A DNA stretch of 48,328 nt from Clostridia bacterium (GTDB lineage: Bacteria > Bacillota > Clostridia > Oscillospirales > Acutalibacteraceae). Position numbers and translations under genes: made by a program. The notes beneath the pieces are model-generated. The model was not told where the DNA came from. It saw only the letters and a program-made list of their open reading frames with translations, and did not search any database. Shown here piece after piece: positions 1 to 8,500 of the stretch. Location: contig JAGALQ010000011.1 of assembly GCA_017625095.1 (NCBI GenBank), positions 1-48,328 on the forward strand, written 5' to 3'. The first letter of the stretch is position 1, and the number at the start of each line of letters is the position of its first letter.

Positions 1-14
1 GAGTCATCTTACGA

Positions 15-45
15 TGACCCACCTCCCCTGACAAGGGGAGGCTTC
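15..45. repeat. Short palindromic repeat (CCTCCCCT-loop-AGGGGAGG)
   Basis: CCTCCCCT and AGGGGAGG form an 8-bp stem around a small loop. A closely related element with the same arms lies at 48164-48183 at the other end of the window, and shorter relatives flank the DUF559 gene. It is probably a REP/MITE-like intergenic repeat; no coding sequence is seen here. Confidence 0.55.
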
Positions 46-99
46 CTTTTTCGCTGGCTTCGAGCTCGCGCATTTTGTTTTAGCTTCGCACTTTTTTCT

Positions 100-124
100 C
101 CCCCGGTAGAACCGGGGGTTTTGT
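100..124 (+). terminator. Probable intrinsic terminator (plus strand)
   Basis: An 8-bp perfect stem (CCCCCGGT / ACCGGGGG) with loop AGA is followed by a TTTTGTCTTT tract on the plus strand. It would end a plus-strand transcript entering from left of the window. The preceding T-rich stretch gives A residues on the other strand, so it is better placed for plus-strand termination. Confidence 0.5.
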
Positions 125-148
125 CTTTGCTAAAGAGACAACAGGAAA

Positions 149-177
149 GCGCCCCAAGGCACGAAGCCTTGGGGCGC
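149..177 (-). terminator. Intrinsic terminator of the helical-repeat protein gene
   Basis: A 12-bp perfect stem (GCGCCCCAAGGC and its complement) with a 5-nt loop lies 28 bp beyond the stop codon of the minus-strand gene at 206-4270. The downstream minus-strand sequence is only moderately T-rich (TTTCCTGTTGTC), so termination is likely but not textbook. Confidence 0.6.
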
Positions 178-205
178 AGGGTTAGTTTGGAGAAACGACA
201 GTCAA

Positions 206-3200
206 TTATCCAATTGTAACTTTAACATTACCAACAGACTCAGTGCCCCAACCGGAAGGTGTCTTAACCTTGAGGTTGATATCCTGGCTCTTAGTGAATG
301 TTCTGGTAATTGTCCATGTGAGTGTACCATCACCATTGTTAACTGCCTTGGATGTTGTGTATGTTGATGTGCTACCACCGGCAAGAACCATCTGGATCTT
401 TGTAACTGTTGTGTCAGTAATAGCCTTGAATGTAATTGTTTCGCCCTTAGCTGCTGTTACTTCAGTAGCGTCAACGTACTCACCAACAGATGCTGTAAAT
501 GCCTCTGCTTCTGCCTCGTACTCATCGTACTCAACTGCAAATGCATATGCCTCTGTATCCCATACGTAGCCGTACTTAGCCTTAACTGTGTAATCGCCAG
601 CCTTGAGAGCAAGGTTGATTGTCCAGATCTCGTAAGCGGGATCTTCATTTGCATAGTCAACAACTTCGCCTGCCTCGTTGTAAGAAACGAGAGAAACCTT
701 TGTGCTGCGTCTGTCAAATGTCATTGTGCTGCCGCCTGCTGTGATAACCTGGATCTTTGAGGGAGCGCCGTTAACCTTGAATGCGTATGCAAGAGAAGCC
801 TGTGCAAATACGCCTTCGCTGTCATAGTCAACGCTTGTGATGTTAGCAACGTTAATCTTAAGAGCGTTGTAAGCATCAACAAGAGCTGCTGCTGCTGCGT
901 CGACATTAGCCTGGTTTACGCCAGCCTCGTCAGCAAGGAGATCGCGAGCGATTGCTTCTGCATCTGCCTTAGCTTCTGCATAAGCCTTCCATGTGAGAGC
1001 TGTGTAAGCATCCTCTGCCTCTGCGGGAACGAGTGCAAGAGCTGCGTCGAGAGCTGCGTAATCACATGCTTCAAGATCAACAAGAGCTGCGATAGCATCG
1101 TTGATAGCCTTAGCCATTGCGTCAACCTCAGCCTGCTTTGTGATGTCGTAGCCTTCAACAACTGCTGCTACAGCGTCGTTAACAGCCTTAACAGAAGCTG
1201 ATGTATACTTAGTTGCGTCGATAGCTGCTGCTGCATCCTTAGCTGCATCAACTGCTGAGTAGTCAGCTGCCTTGTACTCAAGAACAACTGCTGTGAGAGC
1301 TTCTTCTGCATCGTTGATGATTGTCTGGTTTACACCGTCTTCATCAGCGATCATGTCACGAGCGACTGCCTTAGCTGCGTTGTAAGCTGCCTCGTAGTCT
1401 GCCCAGTTAGCGTAGAGATCCTTATCAGCTACCTTTGCCTCGTATGCTGCGATAGCTGCATCGAGAGCTGCGTAATCACATGCGCCGAGAGGAGCAAGTG
1501 CTGCAACTGCATTAGCGATAGCTGCTGCTGCTGCGTTAACCTCTGCCTGCTTTGTGATATCAAGACCGTAAACTACTGCTGCTACTGCATCTTCAACTGC
1601 CTTAACAGAAGCTGCTGTGTACTTACCGTCGTTGAGGTCTGCAGGAATTGTAGCGATAGCTGCTTCAACTGCTGCATAATCAGCTGCCTTGTATGTAAGA
1701 ACAACTGCATTGAGAGCTGCTGCTGCATCGTCAATAGCCTTCTGGTTTGCGCCAGCTTCGTCAGCGATCATGTCGCGAGCGACAGCCTTTGCTGCATCGT
1801 AAGCTGCTTCATAAGCTGCCCAGTTCTCATAGAGATCCTTGTCAGCAAGCTTTGCTTCGTATGCTGCGATAGCTTCATCGAGAACTGTGTAGTCACAGTT
1901 GCCGAGAGCCTTGACGCCTGCGATAGCTGCAAGAAGCTCTGCCTCTGCTGCATCAACAGCGCCCTGAGTTGCGTTAGCGTCTGCATAAACTGCGTTAGCC
2001 TCTGCAAGCTCTGCCTCGTATGCTTCCCATGTTGCTGCGATAGCCTTATCTTCTGTAACTGCGGGAAGTGTATCAATAGCTGCCTTAAGAGCTGCCTTGT
2101 CAGCAAGCTTAACAAGCTTAGCTGCTGCTGCTTCAAGAGCTGCGATAGCGCCTGCTACTGCTTCTGCTGTTGCGTTGCCATCGTTGTAAACGGTCTCAGC
2201 TGAGCCGATAGCGTTTTCAAGACCTGCAAGTGACCATGAATCGGGTGTGTATTCAGCTGCATCAATAGCCTTAGCTGCTGCGATAGCATCTGCAAGAGCA
2301 CCCTTGTCAGCCTTAACAACGAGCTTTGCCTCAGCTGCTTCGATAGCTGCAACTGCGTCTGCTACTGCTGCTGCTGTTGCGTTAGGATCTGCATTTACTT
2401 CGTTAGCTGCTGCAAGAACTGTTGCAAGATCTGCTGCTGCCCAAGAATCGGGTGTGTAATCATCTGCATCGAGAGCTGATGCACGAGTGATAGCTGCCTG
2501 AAGAGCTGCCTTGTCAGCCTTAGGTGCAAGGAGAGCGATAGCTGCTTCAAGATCTGCTGCTGCCTGATCGAGAGCTGCCTGATCGTATGCTGCAACTGCT
2601 GCGTCCTTAGCTGCCTCTGCTGCTGCCTTAGCTGTCTCATAAGCTGCTACGGAAGCGGGTGTGTATGCGGAAAGATCAGCGGGAACCTTAGCAACTGCTG
2701 CGTTCCATGCTGCGTAATCAACTGTCTTCTCAACGAGAGCGAAGTTGTTGAGTGCTGCTGCTGCATCGTCGATAACCTTCTGGTTAGCGCCTGCTTCGTC
2801 AGCGATCATATCACGAGTAACAGCCTTAGCTGCCTCGTAAAGAGCTGTGTAATCAGCCCAGTTTGCGTACTTGTAGCTGTCTGCTACCTTTGCCTCGTAT
2901 GCTGCGATAGCTGCATCGAGCTCTGCATAGTTACAAGCACCGAGCTTTGTAAGACCTGTGATAGCGTTCTCAAGTCTTGTAGCTGCTGCGTCAACAGCAT
3001 CCTGCTCTGACTTGAGTGTGCCCTCTACGTTGAGAGCGTTAGCTGCTGCAAGAGCTGCTTCGAACTCTGCTACAGAAGCAGATGTGCAGTTTGTCTTGTC
3101 AGCTGTTGCTGCCTTAGCGATTGCTGCCTGGAGAGCTGCAAGGTCTGCATACTCTACGGGAGCTTCTGTGGTGGGAGGCTCTGTTGTTGTTTCGTCTTCG

Positions 3201-4270
3201 CCGCCTGTACCGTCGTCAACTGTAAGAACAGCATTTTCAACGATCCACTTCTTATCAGCGACTGTACCGTCAGAATATGTTACTGTGTTCTTATAGGTTG
3301 TAAGACCAGATGAACAAACCTGAGGCATTGAGGGATCCCAGTTACCTTTAGCGTCAGGGCTTGCAATTACTTCATCATAATCGACAGCCTGGAAGTATGT
3401 CATGGGAGAAGCAACATTCTCGTATGTGCCATCGGGGAAGAAGAGGTTTGCAGAACCTGTTGCGTCATCAGCAACTGTAAGGTTGAATGCACAGATGGGC
3501 TGGTAAACATTAAGAATTGTTGCATAACCAAGCCAAGCCTGGGGAGCACCAACTGTGTTACCGCAACCGAACTGGTAAACATTGTACTTGAAGTTGCCGT
3601 CAGCATCTACAATGCTGTTGCCCCACTGGTCTGTCGCAGTCTTGCTGAACCAGTTAGCAGCTGTTGTACCTGTACCCTTCCATGATGCGGGAAGGATAGC
3701 CTTAAGACCACTGTAAGAATTGTGGTTTGTCTGGCCCTTAAGAACTGCGAGTGCTTCGTTGCTGTAAACAGGTGCTTCAAAAGTACCGTCGCCAGCGCCG
3801 TAGCTGTCATCAAAGTTCTCAACAGCAGGCATACCGTCATCGACAGAGAGCTTGTCTGCGGGCTTAGCAGCCTTAATTGCAAAGGTTGAGTAGTCCGTCA
3901 TCTTTGTCGGAAGGAGCCATGTGTTTGTGTAAGCGGGTGTGAGCTGAATACCAAGTGTGTGGAAGTTGGTCTGAGCCCACATTTCAACGCGAAGAACACT
4001 ACCGGGTGTGACATTTACATCGTAAACATCATTCGCGGTATTGCTATCTGCGATGAGTGAGTACTCGCCGGAAGCTGTGTCAATTTCATATACCTTGAAG
4101 CCGATTCTTACTGTGTAAGGATTGGTTTCGGGATTTATGTTTTCACAATCTTCCCAGGTAAGGCTTGCGACAGCGTCATCAAGCTGAACAGCGCTTGAGC
4201 TGAAAACAACCATACCAACGAGCATTGCTGCTGCAAGAACAATTGCAAGCAGTCTTTTTGTGAGTTTCAT
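206..4270 (-). CDS. Secreted alanine-rich FIVAR-like helical-repeat protein, 1354 aa
   Basis: A probable cell-surface or extracellular protein of unknown ligand. Residues 1-28 form a classical signal peptide (KLTKRL basic start, long hydrophobic core). Residues about 30-350 form a beta-type domain vaguely like a cohesin fold. A Thr/Pro/Glu linker (TTTEPPTTEAP) follows near 360. Residues about 375-1130 are around ten degenerate units of 70-90 residues rich in Ala, with recurring motifs such as ADKAALQAAI, YTPDSW, YANWADYEAAY and RDMIADEAGANQ; this is the pattern of FIVAR-type three-helix modules. Two related beta domains sharing KIQ and AGGST motifs close the protein (about 1140-1354). A strong AAGGAGG precedes the ATG. 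No dockerin or LPXTG anchor is visible, so the attachment mode is unclear. It follows a dockerin gene by 71 bp and may be cotranscribed with it. The signal peptide and repeats are seen directly; an adhesin or binding role is inference. Confidence 0.8.
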   Translation of the reverse strand: MKLTKRLLAIVLAAAMLVGMVVFSSSAVQLDDAVASLTWEDCENINPETNPYTVRIGFKVYEIDTASGEYSLIADSNTANDVYDVNVTPGSVLRVEMWAQTNFHTLGIQLTPAYTNTWLLPTKMTDYSTFAIKAAKPADKLSVDDGMPAVENFDDSYGAGDGTFEAPVYSNEALAVLKGQTNHNSYSGLKAILPASWKGTGTTAANWFSKTATDQWGNSIVDADGNFKYNVYQFGCGNTVGAPQAWLGYATILNVYQPICAFNLTVADDATGSANLFFPDGTYENVASPMTYFQAVDYDEVIASPDAKGNWDPSMPQVCSSGLTTYKNTVTYSDGTVADKKWIVENAVLTVDDGTGGEDETTTEPPTTEAPVEYADLAALQAAIAKAATADKTNCTSASVAEFEAALAAANALNVEGTLKSEQDAVDAAATRLENAITGLTKLGACNYAELDAAIAAYEAKVADSYKYANWADYTALYEAAKAVTRDMIADEAGANQKVIDDAAAALNNFALVEKTVDYAAWNAAVAKVPADLSAYTPASVAAYETAKAAAEAAKDAAVAAYDQAALDQAAADLEAAIALLAPKADKAALQAAITRASALDADDYTPDSWAAADLATVLAAANEVNADPNATAAAVADAVAAIEAAEAKLVVKADKGALADAIAAAKAIDAAEYTPDSWSLAGLENAIGSAETVYNDGNATAEAVAGAIAALEAAAAKLVKLADKAALKAAIDTLPAVTEDKAIAATWEAYEAELAEANAVYADANATQGAVDAAEAELLAAIAGVKALGNCDYTVLDEAIAAYEAKLADKDLYENWAAYEAAYDAAKAVARDMIADEAGANQKAIDDAAAALNAVVLTYKAADYAAVEAAIATIPADLNDGKYTAASVKAVEDAVAAVVYGLDITKQAEVNAAAAAIANAVAALAPLGACDYAALDAAIAAYEAKVADKDLYANWADYEAAYNAAKAVARDMIADEDGVNQTIINDAEEALTAVVLEYKAADYSAVDAAKDAAAAIDATKYTSASVKAVNDAVAAVVEGYDITKQAEVDAMAKAINDAIAALVDLEACDYAALDAALALVPAEAEDAYTALTWKAYAEAKADAEAIARDLLADEAGVNQANVDAAAAALVDAYNALKINVANITSVDYDSEGVFAQASLAYAFKVNGAPSKIQVITAGGSTMTFDRRSTKVSLVSYNEAGEVVDYANEDPAYEIWTINLALKAGDYTVKAKYGYVWDTEAYAFAVEYDEYEAEAEAFTASVGEYVDATEVTAAKGETITFKAITDTTVTKIQMVLAGGSTSTYTTSKAVNNGDGTLTWTITRTFTKSQDINLKVKTPSGWGTESVGNVKVTIG

Positions 4271-4341
4271 TGCTGTAGTCCTCCTTGAAAATTTTTTAAT
4301 TTAGCCGCTTATGCGGTTAGATTACTACAAAAAAGAAAAGT

Positions 4342-5457
4342 TTACGGTGTATGTGTCTGCATATCGATATCGGATGTAACTACATAGTTGTAAAGATCAG
4401 CTGCAAGACCAATATCAGCACCGTCTATAATAACTGAATACTTGTCATCAGCATAAATATCTGATGCATAGTATGAAGCACCTGTGGGTTCTATAATATA
4501 GTTGTATGTATCTGCCATTACAGAAATGTCAGCACCGTCAATGATACCGTCGCCGTTAGCATCGCCGAAGAAGATAATCTCATACTCAGCGAAAACAGCA
4601 CCGGTTGAATCATATACCGTTACTACTGTACCTGTGGCAAACAAATCCTGCGAAACCGTAAATGTGCCGTTGTTAACAACGAACTGATTTCTAAAATCGT
4701 TGCCATTATCAATAATATCAACTACATCAAAACCGCAGAGATACTGTTTTTCATTACCGTCAAAACTGATTAACTGAACTTCATAGCCTTCTGTGGCTAC
4801 AAGCTCGGGCTCTGCTGCAGAAGCGAGAGAATAGCTGATAGCATCAGCGAATGTGAAATTAAAGGGTGTTGCTGAATTGTAGTAGGTGAGAGGATCGGAA
4901 GGATCGTTAACACCTGAATAGTAGTAGCCGTCATAGTCAGCAGGGATAAGAACAGTACCTGTGCCTGTTGCTGTATCCTTAACCTTGAGCTGAACTGTGA
5001 AACAGTCAGCAGCTACGCCGGAATTAAAAACTGCGACGCCGCCGTCAGCAGTACCGCCGGCAACCCACTGGATGCCGATGACACTGTGAGTAGCTGAATA
5101 AGCTGAAGGAATAAAACTTGCGTCGGTTGTTGTGGTTGTTGTGCCAGCTGCAGCTGTCACATTATCAATAGGTGATGTAACGCTGCCATCGACAAGCTCG
5201 AAAAAGTCTGTTGAGTAAAGAACAGGCCAGAACATTGTGATTGCATTATAGTTGTTCGAAAGACGAACGGTAAATGTAACCACGTCACCGGGCTCAACCG
5301 AATCAGCTGAAGCTGTGAGGCCGATGCTCATCGCCTCATTACCCGTGGGTGTGCCGCCGAATGTTGAATCGATAGCATTACCGCCAAAGCAGAAGCAGGA
5401 GATGAGCATAGAAGCGACAACAATAACCGCTGCAATTTTATTCAGTTTCTTAGTCAT
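4342..5457 (-). CDS. Secreted cohesin-like plus dockerin type I protein, 371 aa
   Basis: Residues 1-28 form a signal peptide. Residues about 45-205 read like a cohesin-type beta-sandwich, with the typical opening SVEPGDVVTFTVRLSNNYNAI and the later GIQW and FTVQLKVK strands. Residues about 295-358 are a dockerin type I module. Its first calcium loop is canonical (DANGDGIIDGAD). The second (DDKYSVIIDGAD) lacks several expected oxygen ligands, so calcium binding there is doubtful. Each half ends in a YNY helix motif. Combining both interaction folds in one small protein suggests an adaptor in a cellulosome-like assembly, but no enzyme domain is present. AAAGGGGG lies about 8 nt before the ATG. 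Only a terminator-like hairpin separates it from the upstream gene, so expression may depend on read-through or a promoter inside that gene. Confidence 0.75.
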   Translation of the reverse strand: MTKKLNKIAAVIVVASMLISCFCFGGNAIDSTFGGTPTGNEAMSIGLTASADSVEPGDVVTFTVRLSNNYNAITMFWPVLYSTDFFELVDGSVTSPIDNVTAAAGTTTTTTDASFIPSAYSATHSVIGIQWVAGGTADGGVAVFNSGVAADCFTVQLKVKDTATGTGTVLIPADYDGYYYSGVNDPSDPLTYYNSATPFNFTFADAISYSLASAAEPELVATEGYEVQLISFDGNEKQYLCGFDVVDIIDNGNDFRNQFVVNNGTFTVSQDLFATGTVVTVYDSTGAVFAEYEIIFFGDANGDGIIDGADISVMADTYNYIIEPTGASYYASDIYADDKYSVIIDGADIGLAADLYNYVVTSDIDMQTHTP

Positions 5458-5489
5458 TGTGTAGCCCCCTTTGGGAGTTAGAATAAAAG

Positions 5490-5522
5490 CCCCCGGAGAT
5501 ACCGGAGAGGAACCTCCGGGGG
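5490..5522 (-). terminator. Terminator after the 1568-aa dockerin protein gene
   Basis: A 9-bp stem (CCCCCGGAG / CTCCGGGGG) with a 15-nt partly structured loop is followed on the minus strand by CTTTTATTC. It lies 35 bp past the stop codon of the gene at 5558-10264 and upstream of the dockerin gene at 4342-5457. Confidence 0.75.
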
Positions 5523-5557
5523 TTTATTGAAGTTATTGCTGGATGTTCGTGCTAATT

Positions 5558-8500
5558 TTAGCCGGAGTATGTGCCGTCCTGAGGAACTGAATACGGATCG
5601 ATAATCCAGTTGTAAAGGTCAGCCATATAACCGATGTCAACTGCGTCAACCATACCATCTGCTACAAGGTCTGCACCATAGAAGTATGGATTGTTAGATC
5701 CGCTGTTTGCTGAAATCCAGTTGTACATATCAGCTGCGTCACCAATGTCAGCACCGTCTATGATAGCGTCACCGTTTACATCACCGAAGAGAACGAGATA
5801 GTAAACTGTGCCATCATCAAGAGTGATCTTGTCGCCTGTTGAAAGTGCGCCTGTGCTGTTTGCGTTAGCTTCGTACTCGTAGCTTGCGCCACCCTGTGTG
5901 CCGATGAGAGTCTCGATACCATCGTAGTAGTCGTATACAAGACCGTAGATGTAGTTGTAAACTTCACCTGTATCATAGTCAGGCTCTGCCATTTCGCCGA
6001 TAGCTGTTGTCCAGGAGTAACCGTAGTTGCCTTCAAGGTCTGAGTAACCGCCGAGCTCTGATGTATCGAAGAGTTTGAGACCTGCTTCGAGCTGCTCGAG
6101 AGCTTCAAGAGCATTGTTAAGAAGAGCTGCTGCTGCGTCTACGATTGCCTGACCGTCCTCAGCGAGGAGATCTCTTGCAACTGCAAGTGCCTCTTCGTAT
6201 GCTGCAAGGAGATCTTCGATACCTGCATACTTCTCTTCGTAGTTATCTTCTGCGAAGATTGCCTCTGCTGCTGCGATAGCATCATCAAGCTGTGTGTAAT
6301 CTGCGGGATCTGCGCCCTTAACTGTAAGACCCTTATAAGCCTGGATAAGCTCACGACGAGCTGTGTTGATTTTTGACTGACGAAGCTCTGCGTAGTTTGT
6401 ATCTGAACGAACTTCAACTGCAAATGCCATAGCTGTCTCAAGTGCTTCCCAAGACTCTGCTGAGTAATCCTCGGGATTGAGCTCAAGGTACTTAGCGTTG
6501 ATAAGGTTGTATGCGTTGTTGAGGTAGTTCTTGGAAGCTGCTGTAACATCCTTACGAATGAGACGGTCAGCGTTCATGTTGAACATATGGCCTCTGTAAG
6601 TGATCTCGAAGAGTGTAAGAGTGGGAATGTTTGCAATCTTCTCTTCGTACTCTGCGATTTCTTCTTCTGTTGCATCCTCACCGGGCTCAGGAATGATCTG
6701 AGAATCGATGAGAGACTTAACTCTGTCTCTGTGTGTCTTATATCTGTTGTATGTGTAGAGAACATAGTCAGCATCTGCGAAGAATGTATAACCGTCATCT
6801 GTGTATACAAGGCCTCCATTGTTGCCTTCTATTGCCTCAAGATCATTAACGAGAGAGTCAACGCCTGCGCCTTCAGCACATGCATCGAGGTCTGCGATAG
6901 CTCTGGAGAGGTTCTCTGCTGCTGCCTCGTAAACGGATGCATTGAATGTATCCATTCTCTTGGGCTTAAGAACGATTGCCTGAGCTTCTGTAAGAGCATT
7001 GAGGTAGTTATCCCATGCGTTTGCAGCATTAACTGTGTATGTTGTTTCGTTGCCGTCTTCGTCCTTCTCAACGTATGTGAATGTACCGCTGGAAGCGAAG
7101 TTGTTCTCCTGGCGGTTTGAACCAAGAGCAGAGGAAACGATATTGGGAAGGTTGTAGTCGTTGAAGATGTAGAGTTTACGAGCAACTGTGAATTCTGTGC
7201 TGCCCATGCCATCCCATGTTTCGGAAGCGTTAAGTGTAAGAGCAATGTCATATACACCTGCGCAATCCTCAAGAGGCATATATTCTGTACGCTCTTCGCC
7301 TGTTTCCTCATCAGTAACTGTTACCTGGGGAACATTTACGTCAAAGAAATCAATGGAGCTTTCATAACCACCGGCCTGAGTCTGGATGGGCTGGAAGTCT
7401 GCATTGGGAACGAGAACGCCTTCGGCTGTTGTCTCTAACTTAACGAATGTTGTTGTAGCATCCTTTGTCTGAGCACTGCCTTCTCCTGCTGTTTCACGAC
7501 CGTAACCGAAGCTGAGATCCTCAACAGCACCCCAACCTCTTGAAGAACCGATGAATGATGCGGGATTGTTTACGATATAGTGTACGTTAACACCGCTGCC
7601 GTCAACCCAAACGATAGGTCTGAGCTTTGTAAGTCCGTCAGAGTCAATGTACTCTTCGTATGAAATTGCGTCTGCATCTTCGTCAGAAATCTTATCAGCA
7701 ACATATGTGAACTGGTATGTTGTGATGGGCTCTGCTGTGAGTGACTCGCCGAACTCGTTAAGGATTTCGTATTTAACTGCGAAACGAACGAGACCGTCAG
7801 CTGAAAGTGCACCTGTTACGGGGAAGGTCTTAGCCTCACCACCGTTAAGAACTGTGTCAGCTGTGTAAGTAACAGAAACACCGGTAACGTTTGTTGTGAT
7901 GCTCTTGATCTTGATCTGATAAAGAGCGTCCTGATGGAAGACACCGTTCTTGTCTGTGTAACCTGTGTTAACACCGGTGGAGTTGTTACGAACAACAAAC
8001 TCTGTACCGGAAAGTGAACGGTCTGCTTTGATGATTACGTCTTCGTATTTGATTGTGGGATCTTCAAGCTCCTGATCGCCTGTAAGACCAAGGATCATGT
8101 TAACAAGCGGAAGAGCACCGGGGATAAGGTTCTCTCTTACTCTGTAAAGACCTGAAAGGAGACCCTTGATGAGTGCGCCGAGAGTATTGTTTGTAGCAAT
8201 AGAATCGAAGTTTGTAAGACCTGTGGGAACAGCTTCAGGAATAATAGAGTTGAGAATATTGGTAACAAGGCTGATGAGCACGTTGGACATTGTGGCGTTG
8301 AGACCACCTGTTGCATTTCTTGCAAATACATCAAAGATGTGCTGAATCTTGAGATCAAGAATGTTACCAAGGATGAAGTCAAGAAGAAGGAACTGAGAAC
8401 CTGTAACAGGCTTGCTTTCTACCTCTCCGTTGTCGTTGACAACACGAAGGGTTGCGGGAAGCCAGTTGAGGGGGATAAGTGTGAAGAGGACATCGTCAAG

